A stretch of DNA of 64,000 nucleotides from Alcanivorax nanhaiticus. Lineage in GTDB: Bacteria; Pseudomonadota; Gammaproteobacteria; Pseudomonadales; Alcanivoracaceae. The DNA is taken from positions 1 to 64,000 of the forward strand of contig NZ_ARXV01000003.1 of NCBI RefSeq assembly GCF_000756665.1, in the 5' to 3' direction. Below, in pieces: positions 24,671 to 33,269 of this stretch (its first letter is position 1; every line of letters begins with the position of its first letter). The position numbers and the translations under genes are program-made. The notes under the pieces were generated by a model that saw only the letters and a list, made by a program, of their open reading frames with translations, was not told the origin of the DNA and did not search any database.

Positions 24671-25393
24671 ATGACTTATTGCGTGGCCATGTCCCTGGAA
24701 AAGGGATTGGTATTTGCTGCGGACTCTCGCACCAATGCGGGGGTGGATCAGATTGCGACCTTTCGTAAATTGCACAAGTTCATGATTGATGGCGAGCGTT
24801 CTATCGTCATCCTCAGCGCGGGTAACCTGGCAACGACGCAGAGCGTGATCAGTCTGCTCAACATGCGTCTTAATAGCGATCAGCCCAATCTGTTCGGGGC
24901 CCGGTCCATGTATGAGGTGGCGACTATCGTTGGCAGTACTTGCCGTGAAGTGATACGTCGAGACGCGGGACAAAGTCAGGGCAATGTGGATTTTGGCAGC
25001 AGCTTTATTGTTGGCGGCCAGCTCCATGGCGAGCGCCATCGTCTGTTTCAAATCTACCCGGAAGGCAACTTCATAGAGAGTACGCCGGATACCCCTTACT
25101 TTCAGATTGGTGAAATCAAATACGGAAAGCCCATTCTTGACAGGGTGGTGGATTATCAGCTGCCGCTCAAGGATGCGGCGAAATGTGCCTTGATCAGTCT
25201 GGATTCGACGATCCGTTCCAATTTGTCGGTGGGGCTGCCTCTGGATGTGCTGATCTACAAATCAGGTAGTTTTGACCTGTCCAACCACCACGATGTGACC
25301 AACGAAGACAGCAACTTTCGCGCCTTGGGTGAAGCCTGGTCCCAAGGGTTGAGAGAGGCCTTTGCTCAATTGCCGGACGTGGAGTGGGAATAA
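24671..25393 (+). CDS. Anbu, proteasome-like peptidase
   Basis: A 240-residue protein of the Ntn-hydrolase fold, related to HslV and proteasome beta subunits (COG3484). After Met removal, Thr2 (MTYCVAM) would be the N-terminal nucleophile. The basic and acidic partners expected in this fold are visible: ADSRTN near residue 18-23 and FRKLHKF near 31-37 with a Lys in the position usual for catalysis. Known Anbu proteins form open-ring or spiral assemblies with weak or no reported activity on standard peptides. It has a GGAG RBS, 31 bp after the transglutaminase gene, and closes the operon. Confidence 0.93.
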   Translation: MTYCVAMSLEKGLVFAADSRTNAGVDQIATFRKLHKFMIDGERSIVILSAGNLATTQSVISLLNMRLNSDQPNLFGARSMYEVATIVGSTCREVIRRDAGQSQGNVDFGSSFIVGGQLHGERHRLFQIYPEGNFIESTPDTPYFQIGEIKYGKPILDRVVDYQLPLKDAAKCALISLDSTIRSNLSVGLPLDVLIYKSGSFDLSNHHDVTNEDSNFRALGEAWSQGLREAFAQLPDVEWE

Positions 25394-25443
25394 CAGACGC
25401 CGTCCGCAACAGGCTTCATCCGACAAGCGAAAGCCTTGCGCGT

Positions 25444-25492
25444 CTGTAGGCGCTCTCAGAGTATCCCTGCAAGCGAATCGAGCCAGGGTAAG
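25444..25492. repeat. REP-like palindrome, family B, degenerate
   Basis: CTGTAGGCGCTCT and CCCTGCAAGCGAATCGAGCC lie immediately left of heptad element E4. Confidence 0.5.
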
Positions 25493-25497
25493 CAATA

Positions 25498-25600
25498 GCG
25501 TTTCGAGACGCGAGTTTCGAGTTGCGAAAGGAAAAAACCTTGCTTAGAGGGCTGGGTTTCAGTTTTTGATTTTCGAAACTCGTTTCTCGAAACCCGAAAC
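25498..25600. repeat. Heptad inverted-repeat element E4
   Basis: The left arm (25498-25530) has GTTTCGA and GTTGCGA units. The right arm (25570-25600) has TCGAAAC, TCGTTTC and TCGAAAC units. The loop is about 40 bp. It fills the convergent gap between the Anbu and sulfatase genes. Confidence 0.8.
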
Positions 25601-25685
25601 GGTTTTCTCGCCAGCACCGGAGCCTCGCCCATCGACGAGGTTCCGGTTTGCCTGTTGCATGAAGCGTGTTGAGCGTGGCGTCGCC

Positions 25686-27725
25686 TCAATCATCCACGTT
25701 GTCGTACATCATATAGCGTGCGGTTTCATACTCGCCGCGGGCCAGATTGAAGAGTCGTTCGAAGACTTCGGGATGTTGTGACGCCACATTCTCTTTGGGT
25801 GTATCACTGTGCAGATCATGGAGGGTGGCGTTGCTGCCATCGTCATCCATGCGTACCAGAAAATCTTTCGTCACCATGCCGTAGACAGGGTTAGGGCCTT
25901 CCAGCAGGACCACGAAACTGGCGCGATCTCCTTCCGGGGCAGGAATCTGGAAGTCCCTTCCAAGAGTCGTGTTGCGATAGTTCAGTCCCACAAGACCTGC
26001 CACCGTCGGCATCACATCAATGAGCCCTACCGCTTGGTCGATCACTCGGGGTTGCAGGTAGCGAGGCGCATAGAGGATGTGGGGCACATGGTTGCTTTCC
26101 AGGCCCAGCTGCTCCATGGCCGGTGCCATGTGGGGGATCGTGGTAATGCGATTGTTATGATCGCCGAAGAACACAAAAATCGTGTTATCGAAATAGTCAC
26201 TTTCCCGCGCCCATTTCATGTATTCGCCCACGTTGTAATCCAGCAGCCGTACCGCATTGAACTGGGCGGCACTGCGGAAACCATACTCAGCCAGTTGCTC
26301 ATCCGACAGGTCGGTACGAGCCTGGAAGTCACCGTTATTCTCTGGAATAGTGAAGGGGCGATGGTTTCCTGCCGTCTGGATAAAGGCAAAGAACGGCTGG
26401 TCATTGGGCAGGTCATTGAGAATCTGATTGGACTCCCGGAACAGATCCAGATCGGAAATCCCCCAGACGTCCACATTCGGGGATTGCCAATCGCCTTCCT
26501 GATGCAGCTCCAGACCATCAATACTTTGCTGAACCAGACCATCCAGATTAGCCCAGCCCGCGTTGCCACCAATGAAATAGAACTTCTTGTAATCCTTGAA
26601 CTCATTCAAGACCATACGTTGGTGACTGGTCAGGGGATTGCGGCTGGCACTTTCGGTGGGAGCGACATCGGGGATACCGGTAAAGGTTGCCCAGATAGTT
26701 TTTGCGGTCCCGGTAACAGGCACATAGAAGTTTTCGAAGCGCCAGCCTTCGCGACCCAGGGCATCCAGATTCGGGGTGCTCTCAATGGGTAAACCGTAGC
26801 TGCTGACACGGCTGGCACCGAGTGATTCGAGCATCACAAAGACCACATTGGGTGGGCGTGTCGTATCCAGTTTGTGTTCCTGAATCTCCACCGTGCGGAC
26901 ATAATTGAGGTTGCCGCGCTGTGTTTCAGGAATGCCCAGATGCTCTGCCATCAGCGGGTAGTAGTCGGTTACGACTTCCTTGTTGTAAGGCGAGACGGGA
27001 ATCAGCAGCGTATCGCGGAAGTACAGAACCGGGTTAAGCCCCAGCGCACCAATGGCTCTGTCGCCGGAAATAAAGGCCTCGCTCCAGCGCATTGGGATGG
27101 GGTTGGCCAGGTTGATGTTGGTCACCCGGCCCAGAATGGCGAAGAAGAACAGTGCAAAACAGACCAGGAACCCCACTGTCGCTTGTACGCCACTGATGCC
27201 TGCCGCGCTACGTTGCAGCAGCTTGCGCTCAGCAACGCGTGCCAGCCAAAGGCAGAGTGCCACGCTGAGGATCAACCCCAACAAGATCCAGATCACTGGA
27301 TAGCTTTCCCACACCATCAAGGTGGAATCCCTGGTGTCTTGCAGGAAACGTAACGCCGTCACATTCAGCCGTTCGCCGAGGTAAGCGTAGTGGCCGAAGT
27401 CAAAGATATAAGTCAGCCCCAGCAGAGTCAGCGCAACCAGCTGGTAAGCGTGCGCCAGAAAGCGCATCAGGCCGCTGGTCAACAGGTTGAAACGCGGCAG
27501 GTAGGCAAGTGCCGCCAGGGGGAGCATCATCAGTAGCGCCAGGCGCAGGTCAAAGCGTAGCCCAACCCCGAGAGCACTGAGTACCGCCCCTTGATCCACA
27601 TCGGGAGTGTTGGGGACTTCGGAAAAGCCGAAATAAAAACCTGCACGCAGTATCACCATCAGCCCGAAAAACAGGGCGGTAATGGCCAAAAGGTACTGCA
27701 AGCGGCGAGATTTCAACCAGGTCAT
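25686..27725 (-). CDS. LtaS-like sulfatase-family membrane enzyme
   Basis: A 679-residue protein with five N-terminal membrane helices (about residues 8-30, 45-65, 75-100, 125-150 and 165-190) and a large C-terminal sulfatase/alkaline-phosphatase domain facing the periplasm. Metal-site landmarks are VFVMLESLGASR (Glu ligand), a VTGTAKTIWATFTG block with the candidate Thr nucleophile and IFVFFGDHNNR. The architecture matches lipoteichoic acid synthase-type phosphoglycerol transferases; in Gram-negatives such enzymes add phosphoglycerol or phosphoethanolamine to glycans or lipids. Which substrate is used here is unknown. The ATG has a GGAG RBS. Confidence 0.85.
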   Translation of the reverse strand: MTWLKSRRLQYLLAITALFFGLMVILRAGFYFGFSEVPNTPDVDQGAVLSALGVGLRFDLRLALLMMLPLAALAYLPRFNLLTSGLMRFLAHAYQLVALTLLGLTYIFDFGHYAYLGERLNVTALRFLQDTRDSTLMVWESYPVIWILLGLILSVALCLWLARVAERKLLQRSAAGISGVQATVGFLVCFALFFFAILGRVTNINLANPIPMRWSEAFISGDRAIGALGLNPVLYFRDTLLIPVSPYNKEVVTDYYPLMAEHLGIPETQRGNLNYVRTVEIQEHKLDTTRPPNVVFVMLESLGASRVSSYGLPIESTPNLDALGREGWRFENFYVPVTGTAKTIWATFTGIPDVAPTESASRNPLTSHQRMVLNEFKDYKKFYFIGGNAGWANLDGLVQQSIDGLELHQEGDWQSPNVDVWGISDLDLFRESNQILNDLPNDQPFFAFIQTAGNHRPFTIPENNGDFQARTDLSDEQLAEYGFRSAAQFNAVRLLDYNVGEYMKWARESDYFDNTIFVFFGDHNNRITTIPHMAPAMEQLGLESNHVPHILYAPRYLQPRVIDQAVGLIDVMPTVAGLVGLNYRNTTLGRDFQIPAPEGDRASFVVLLEGPNPVYGMVTKDFLVRMDDDGSNATLHDLHSDTPKENVASQHPEVFERLFNLARGEYETARYMMYDNVDD

Positions 27726-27901
27726 TCTTTTCTCCAACTGGCGAAACGGGAAAATTGGCGCCTATGCTACCGTTTAGCGGGGAGTTGCGCATGGCAAAAT
27801 CACCCTGATCTGACGTTACGTCGCAGATGGCGGTGGGTTTGTCCTGATTGCGGGTTTCACCTTGCCAAGCGCAATGCTATTAATCCCCGCAAAGAAAGCG
27901 G

Positions 27902-28699
27902 ATGGACAGAGATATGACATTTGATGAAGTCCTTGCCTCAGTTGATGGCAAAGGGAATGGCGTATTGCCGGAAGGCTGGGGGCAGGGCAGAGCCCTGTTT
28001 GGCGGGCTAGTGGGCGCTGTGCTGTACGATCACCTGGAAAAGTCGGTTGCGGCAGGACGTGTCTTGCGCAGTTTTTCGCTGTCTTTTGTCGCGCCTGCCG
28101 CTCCGGGACCGGTGGCATTGAGCAGTGAGGTGTTTCGGGAAGGAAAGTCTGTGATGCAAGCCATGGTGACTGCTCGACAGGAGGGACAGGTCGTTGCCGC
28201 CATGCTGGCCAGCTTCGGTAGTGCCCGTGAATCTACAGTGTATGTGGCAGCCCCTGTCGTTCCACCGATGAAAGCAGCGGCGCAAAGTCAGGCAATGCCA
28301 GTGGTTAAGGGGCTTACGCCAGATTTTCTTGCGCATTTCGATATGCGTTATGCCTCTGGCATGCCTCCGTTCTGTGGCAGTGAAGAGGCCAATTTTTCCG
28401 GATATATGGGATTCCGGGTCCCCCCGGCCAACATGGGCACCGCCGCCTTGATCGCCTTGGTTGATACCTGGCCTCCGTCGGTGTTGTCTATGCTCAAGGC
28501 CCCTGCACCAGCCAGTTCGTTGACCTGGACGATGGAGCTGCTTGACGATCCGGCAACCCGAAGCCCGGAGACGTTGTGGCAATATCAGGTTCGAACAGAG
28601 CAGTGTCAGGATGGCTACGGGCAAAGTAGCGCCACCATCTGGGACGCTGAGGGCAAGGCGGTCGCCTTGAGTCGCCAGACATTTACGGTATTTGCATGA
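27902..28699 (+). CDS. Acyl-CoA thioesterase-like protein, double hotdog
   Basis: A 265-residue protein with two hotdog-like halves: GRALFGGLVGAVLYDHL in the first and a second half ending RQTFTVFA. This fits the TesB-type acyl-CoA thioesterases, which hydrolyse acyl-CoA to fatty acid and CoA. The start could be ATG 27902 or ATG 27914; neither has an ideal RBS. The stop overlaps the start of the PlsC-like gene (ATGA), linking the two in lipid metabolism. Confidence 0.8.
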   Translation: MDRDMTFDEVLASVDGKGNGVLPEGWGQGRALFGGLVGAVLYDHLEKSVAAGRVLRSFSLSFVAPAAPGPVALSSEVFREGKSVMQAMVTARQEGQVVAAMLASFGSARESTVYVAAPVVPPMKAAAQSQAMPVVKGLTPDFLAHFDMRYASGMPPFCGSEEANFSGYMGFRVPPANMGTAALIALVDTWPPSVLSMLKAPAPASSLTWTMELLDDPATRSPETLWQYQVRTEQCQDGYGQSSATIWDAEGKAVALSRQTFTVFA

Positions 28700-29328
28700 A
28701 ACAGGAACTTCCCGCCATCACGCTGCAGACCATTGCGCCGGCGGTGCCACGCCGGGGCCATTGGTTTCTGGCCGGGCTCGGTCGCCTGATCCTGTCTCTC
28801 ATGGGGTGGCGGATTGTGGGCACCTTGCCCAATGTGGACCGGGCAGTGTTGGCTGTCGCTCCACATACTTCAAACATTGATGGAGTGATTGGGCTAAGTG
28901 CTATTCAGGCGCTGCGGGTCTATGTTCGATTTATGGGCAAACACACCCTGTTTGAGGGCCGGCTGGGCAGGTTGATGTACTGGCTGGGAGGGATTCCGGT
29001 GAATCGCGACAACGCCAGGGATTTGGTCGAGCAGACGGCTCAGGCGATGCAACAGGAGCCGTGCTGGCTGGGTATTGCCCCGGAAGGGACTCGTAAAGGT
29101 GCGGAGCGCTGGAAGACCGGTTTCTACCGGATTGCAGAGGCCCAGGGGATTCCCATCGTGGTATTGGGGTTCTGCTACCGACGCCGGCAGGTGAGGGTGG
29201 TCGGTAGTGTCATGCCCACCGGGGACATGGAGGCCGATTTACAGACCATGGTGGATATGCTGGTCGACATTGTTCCGCGCCACCCTGAACTATTGTCAGC
29301 CCCTTTTCGCGAGCGGGTTTCGTCCTGA
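28696..29328 (+). CDS. PlsC-like lysophospholipid acyltransferase family protein
   Basis: A 210-residue acyltransferase with the catalytic HxxxxD motif (APHTSNIDG, near residues 55-63) and the phosphate-binding APEGTRKG motif near 129-136. An N-terminal hydrophobic segment (GRLILSLMGWRIVG) points to the membrane face. The family transfers acyl groups to lysophosphatidate or related acceptors; the short form without extra domains resembles the group acting on unusual acceptors such as ornithine lipids or hopanoids as well as glycerol. The acceptor here is unknown. It is translationally coupled to the upstream thioesterase gene. Confidence 0.85.
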   Translation: MKQELPAITLQTIAPAVPRRGHWFLAGLGRLILSLMGWRIVGTLPNVDRAVLAVAPHTSNIDGVIGLSAIQALRVYVRFMGKHTLFEGRLGRLMYWLGGIPVNRDNARDLVEQTAQAMQQEPCWLGIAPEGTRKGAERWKTGFYRIAEAQGIPIVVLGFCYRRRQVRVVGSVMPTGDMEADLQTMVDMLVDIVPRHPELLSAPFRERVSS

Positions 29329-29446
29329 CGATCCCCCAGGGAGTGATTCAAAGGCTCCCTGGTGTTGATTCTCATCGGGACACCGCGCACTATTTCTTGC
29401 AACCGGGCAGGCTTGCCCATCACTGTGCTACAGGACAGGAATAACA

Positions 29447-29713
29447 ATGACTGACACCGCACGTTTCGAACAGGCACAACAGGATGTCCAAACCCTGGAT
29501 CGCAAACCCTCCAACGACGACTTGTTGTTTCTCTATGCGCACTTCAAGCAGGGCAGCGAAGGGGATGTGAGCGGTAAGCGCCCCGGCATGCTGGATATGG
29601 TCAAGCGAGCCAAATACGATGCCTGGGCAAAGCTAAAGGGTATGGATGCGGATGCCGCCAAGCAGAAGTATGTAGAGAAAGTGGGCGCGTTACTTGTATC
29701 CCACAAGGGATGA
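29447..29713 (+). CDS. Acyl-CoA-binding protein (ACBP)
   Basis: An 88-residue four-helix ACBP of eukaryotic type, which binds medium- to long-chain acyl-CoA in the cytoplasm. Family signatures are DDLLFLYAHFKQ (residues about 24-35) and KYDAWAKLKGM (about 56-66). It has an AGGA RBS. ACBP is common in animals but patchy in bacteria; here it sits next to an acyl-CoA thioesterase and a PlsC-like enzyme, which supports a real acyl-CoA pool function. The last 24 bp overlap the convergent gene. Confidence 0.93.
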   Translation: MTDTARFEQAQQDVQTLDRKPSNDDLLFLYAHFKQGSEGDVSGKRPGMLDMVKRAKYDAWAKLKGMDADAAKQKYVEKVGALLVSHKG

Positions 29714-30889
29714 TTGAGTACGTCCTTCACTGTTTTGCAGCAACTGGGCGATGCCCAGTTGCGCTTCCCCTGCCAGATTACGGTAGTAACGCTTCAGCAC
29801 AGGAAGCTCGGCCTGAAGTGCGGATCTGACCTGGTCTCTGGCTGCCTGGATAGACTTGTCCAGAGCCATCTTGTCCGCTTCCATCTGTTGCTTACGCTGC
29901 TGTAGTTCCGGTGGTAGCGCGGTTGAACCAAGCGAGGCCAGCCGGCTATCCAGGCGTGAAAGTCTTTCCCTGGCGTCATCCAGCCGCTGTTGTAACTCCG
30001 CCATCTTCGGGGCGTTAGCCAGAACGCGCTCCAGATCTGCAATTTCCTGTTCGGTGGCTTTCTTCTCGATCTCAGCAGCACGGCGGAAGGCGCCATTGGA
30101 GAGATCGCGGGCCGAGGCATGCTCGATAGCGGCATCGAGTGTTTTTTCAGCGGCTTGCAAACACCGCAGCTGGTTTTTTGCTCCGATCAACTGGCGGGTG
30201 GAATCCAGCACATTACTGTCGCTATCCCGAACCAGAGCCAGTACCAGTTGATCCATAACGGTGGTGCTATTCCCCGCCACGCTGTTAGTGAGGGCGCGGT
30301 ACAGGCGATCCGGGTTGTTCTCCAGCTCGTTGAGCGCTTTCATGTTCTCGGTGGCCTTGGTGAGTGCCAGGTTATAGACCGGCAGTGCCTGGGCCGTTGC
30401 TCCTTGCTTACGCCAGTCATCACCGGCCAACACCAGGCCGGATACCGCTCGCGGATTGCCCGGGAAGCGAGCGGCAATGCGCAGAAACCAGGCGCGTGCA
30501 CGCTCTCCATCACCATCCTTGCGATAACTTTCTGCCAGCAAAAGCGCCGCATCCACGGCTGCTGGACTGTTCTGTTCGATCTGGGTCAGCTGTTGGCGGG
30601 CAAAGGCGGTATCGCCGTCCTGCAGGGCCAGAGCGGCCAGGCGCAAGCGGGCGTAATTGCCAAGGATCGGTTTATTGATGCCTTCGGTGGTGGTGTTGTA
30701 CTGCAGCAGTACTGGAGCTTGTTGATCTACAGCGGGCTGATCCAGCAGGCTGACCAGGTTTTGATCAGCACTTTGCAGTGTGACCGAATTTCGGTCGCCT
30801 TCCTGGCAAGTGGTCCCGTGGCTGTATCCGCCTGCGCTGATCAGCAGGGCAATCATCAGGCTTTTCACTGGCAGTCTGTTCGCGTCCAT
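29690..30889 (-). CDS. Exported TPR and coiled-coil protein, 399 aa
   Basis: I do not recognise a named family. The N-terminus (VKSLMIALLISAGGYSHG) looks like a signal peptide. Residues about 75-190 form TPR-like helix pairs (LRLAALALQDGDTAFARQQL, ALLLAESYRKDGDGERARAWFLRIAARFPGNP). Residues about 270-385 are a long charged coiled coil (EQEIADLERVLANAPKMAEL). The layout resembles periplasmic scaffold proteins. It has a weak RBS. Its last 24 bp lie inside the convergent ACBP gene. Confidence 0.7.
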   Translation of the reverse strand: MDANRLPVKSLMIALLISAGGYSHGTTCQEGDRNSVTLQSADQNLVSLLDQPAVDQQAPVLLQYNTTTEGINKPILGNYARLRLAALALQDGDTAFARQQLTQIEQNSPAAVDAALLLAESYRKDGDGERARAWFLRIAARFPGNPRAVSGLVLAGDDWRKQGATAQALPVYNLALTKATENMKALNELENNPDRLYRALTNSVAGNSTTVMDQLVLALVRDSDSNVLDSTRQLIGAKNQLRCLQAAEKTLDAAIEHASARDLSNGAFRRAAEIEKKATEQEIADLERVLANAPKMAELQQRLDDARERLSRLDSRLASLGSTALPPELQQRKQQMEADKMALDKSIQAARDQVRSALQAELPVLKRYYRNLAGEAQLGIAQLLQNSEGRTQSSLVGYK

Positions 30890-31029
30890 GGCTCGACATT
30901 TTTATTGTGGTTTTGATGGGTGTGATGGTGCGCCATGTTGATGCAGAGAAAAGGAACTGGATCACACAGTTCGGCCTGACATGTACACCTTCTTGAATAT
31001 TGGTACCTGGGTGGGGGCGAGACTGTGAA

Positions 31030-31060
31030 CAGGCTGGCACCAATAGCGGTGCCAGCTGTT
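31030..31060. other. Strong hairpin downstream of the EamA gene
   Basis: CTGGCACC-AATAGC-GGTGCCAG, in the 210-bp gap after the EamA gene on the minus strand. It lacks a T run and may stabilise the mRNA 3' end. Confidence 0.4.
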
Positions 31061-31099
31061 TGATGCTGATGAAATAAGCTTAGGGGAGGGGTAATGCGG

Positions 31100-32050
31100 T
31101 TATATGAGCCGTATCAGCTTACGCACCGCTCTCCAGCGGTTAACCAGCAAGGAGAGGAAAATCAGCCCACAGCCGCAGACCTGAAGGAGGCTCATGCTCT
31201 CGCCAAACCAGGCAGCAGCCATCAATGCTGTCCACATGGGTTCCAGTACCATGATCACTACGCCGTGGCTCTGCAGTGACAGACTTTGGGCATAGGTCTG
31301 AACCAGAAACCGCAGGGCAGTGCCTACCGTGGCACTCAGAACAATCCACATAACCAGCCGGCCAGACATCTGCACAAGGGCACTTTGCCATTCCTCGAAC
31401 AATAGCGAGAGTGTCCCGGTCACCACGCCGACTACGCAGAGGACGACAGTGGTCAGGGCCAGGGCAGGAATGCGGGGTTGTTCTACGGTTTCACCATTGG
31501 CTCCCCGGATGGCCAGTGTATTGGCCGCGCGGGTATTGAGATTGAAATAGAGAGCAAAGATGGCCGCGGCAATGATGAACAGCAGCTGGCCGGCTTCCAG
31601 ATGCAGGCCTTGCTCCAGCGACAACAAAGCCAGACCCGCCACCGCTACAGGCAGGGCCAACCAGGTACTGCCCGGCACGGCTTCGGCAAAGAACAGCCGG
31701 GCGATCACGGGCACCAGTACTACGCCAAGGCTGGTCAGGAAGGCACCTTCTCCCACGTGGCTGGCAAATGCCAATCCCAATACCCAGAAACTCATGGCGA
31801 TGCCGAAGACCAGCCCGACACGGGCGCATCGCCAAAGCTGTTCGCGGTTCAACCGGGCTAGCTGGGGAAATGCTACCAGCGCCAGAAAGAAGGCAGCGAG
31901 CAGAAAACGCAGTGACATGAATAGCAATGGAGGCATGGCGAGGACCGCTTCGCGGGAAAACATCCAGCTGATAGCGGCCAGTAATGTCACTACCAGCAAC
32001 AGGGCATCGGCTTTGTTTGCTTGGCTGAGTGACACGAACGGCGCTTCCAT
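31100..32050 (-). CDS. EamA/DMT-family membrane transporter
   Basis: About 316 residues with ten predicted membrane helices in two EamA repeats. Features such as GEGAFLTSLGVVLVPVIARLFFAE near residue 105 and LEPMWTALMAAAWFGESMS in the second repeat are typical of drug/metabolite exporters. Bacterial members export amino acids or other metabolites; the substrate is not predictable. The start is uncertain: ATG 32050 has no clear RBS, and ATG 32131 is the alternative. It is divergent from mtfA. Confidence 0.82.
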   Translation of the reverse strand: MEAPFVSLSQANKADALLLVVTLLAAISWMFSREAVLAMPPLLFMSLRFLLAAFFLALVAFPQLARLNREQLWRCARVGLVFGIAMSFWVLGLAFASHVGEGAFLTSLGVVLVPVIARLFFAEAVPGSTWLALPVAVAGLALLSLEQGLHLEAGQLLFIIAAAIFALYFNLNTRAANTLAIRGANGETVEQPRIPALALTTVVLCVVGVVTGTLSLLFEEWQSALVQMSGRLVMWIVLSATVGTALRFLVQTYAQSLSLQSHGVVIMVLEPMWTALMAAAWFGESMSLLQVCGCGLIFLSLLVNRWRAVRKLIRLI

Positions 32051-32181
32051 GAGGGTGGGGATCGGATGGTAGCATGACCTGTCATGGTGGCAGGATTCTC
32101 TGAGCGCCATAAAAATGGCGAATGTCGCCATGCTCTGTGTTGCTGATATTGCGGGGTGTTTTCAAGGTCCTGAGGAGGCTC

Positions 32182-32937
32182 ATGCTCGAAAGCTGGCGTA
32201 ATTGGCGGGATGCCCGCCGCGTAAAAAAGATGGGCTACACCCAGGCGCAATGGGAGTCTGCGGTCTCAGACTGGCCGGTGATGGCGCGCTATCAGGGAGC
32301 ACAACGGGAAGCGCTGATGAATTTGTCGTTTCGCTTCCTCGCCCGTAAAAGCATTGCCCCGGGCGGCGACTTTGTGATCAACGATGCCATGTGCCTGAAA
32401 GTGGCGACCATGGCCTGTGTACCCATCCTCAATCTCGGTCTCAACTGGTATGACGGTTGGTACACCGTGATTCTCTATGAAGGCGCCTTTATCCCGAATC
32501 GCCCGCATCGCACTGGCGATGGTGTAGTACATGCTCGTGGCCCGGTGCTTTCAGGAGAGGCCTGGCACCAGGGGCCGGTCATATTGTCCTGGGAAGCGGT
32601 TACCCAGGCGGGTGGTGCCAGCAATGTGGTGATTCATGAGATGTCGCACAAACTGGACATGCGCCATCAGGGTGCCAATGGTGCGCCCCCTTTGCATCAG
32701 GGAATGAGCCCGCGGCAGTGGCATGACACCTTGAGTCAGGCTTATGAAGAATTGCAGCAGGATTATCAGCAACACCGCCCGATGCCTGTGGATGCCTATG
32801 CGCTCACCGGCCCCGGTGAATTCTTTGCGGTGTGTAGTGAGGCATTCTTTGAGGCGCCGCAAGCATTACAGCATGACTGGCCTGATCTTTATCGGCTGCT
32901 GGCCAGATTCTACCGTCAGGGCGAGGAGGCTGGATGA
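32182..32937 (+). CDS. mtfA: MtfA-like zinc peptidase (M90 family)
   Basis: A 251-residue peptidase with the gluzincin motif HEMSHKLD (His152, Glu153, His156) and a downstream Glu in EFFAVCSEAFFE. The known E. coli MtfA binds the repressor Mlc and has aminopeptidase activity after zinc loading. It has an excellent GAGGAGG RBS, which fixes the start. The stop overlaps the next gene's start (ATGA). Confidence 0.88.
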   Translation: MLESWRNWRDARRVKKMGYTQAQWESAVSDWPVMARYQGAQREALMNLSFRFLARKSIAPGGDFVINDAMCLKVATMACVPILNLGLNWYDGWYTVILYEGAFIPNRPHRTGDGVVHARGPVLSGEAWHQGPVILSWEAVTQAGGASNVVIHEMSHKLDMRHQGANGAPPLHQGMSPRQWHDTLSQAYEELQQDYQQHRPMPVDAYALTGPGEFFAVCSEAFFEAPQALQHDWPDLYRLLARFYRQGEEAG

Positions 32938-33245
32938 AGTACATTTTCGAAGTGACAATGAAGCCAGGCTTTACCGTAGAGGAATATGCTCAGGGATGGC
33001 TTGAGGCCAGTCGAATCATTCAGGAATCGGCAGGGGCCCAGGGGACTTATCTGCACCGGAAAATTGGTTATCCGGATACGGTTCTGGCGATTGCCCACTG
33101 GCAAAGCAAGGCGCATCGGGATGCCAAGGATGATGCTCGCAGCGAGAAGGTCCGGGCTATTCTCGCACGTCATGCTCGCGTGGTATCGGTGAGTGTCGTG
33201 GGGGAGTTCGAAGACCCTGAATGGCAGGTTTTACCCAACGGGTAA
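32934..33245 (+). CDS. Small dimeric alpha-beta-barrel-like protein
   Basis: A 103-residue protein with a ferredoxin-like dimeric alpha-beta pattern (KYIFEVTMKPGFTVEEYAQGW, then TYLHRKIGYPDTVLAIAHWQ). It resembles the antibiotic-biosynthesis monooxygenase/stress-response AB-barrel families. No catalytic residues can be assigned. It is coupled to mtfA by an ATGA overlap. Confidence 0.65.
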   Translation: MKYIFEVTMKPGFTVEEYAQGWLEASRIIQESAGAQGTYLHRKIGYPDTVLAIAHWQSKAHRDAKDDARSEKVRAILARHARVVSVSVVGEFEDPEWQVLPNG

Positions 33246-33269
33246 ACATCGGTGTTGTACAGACGAGGT

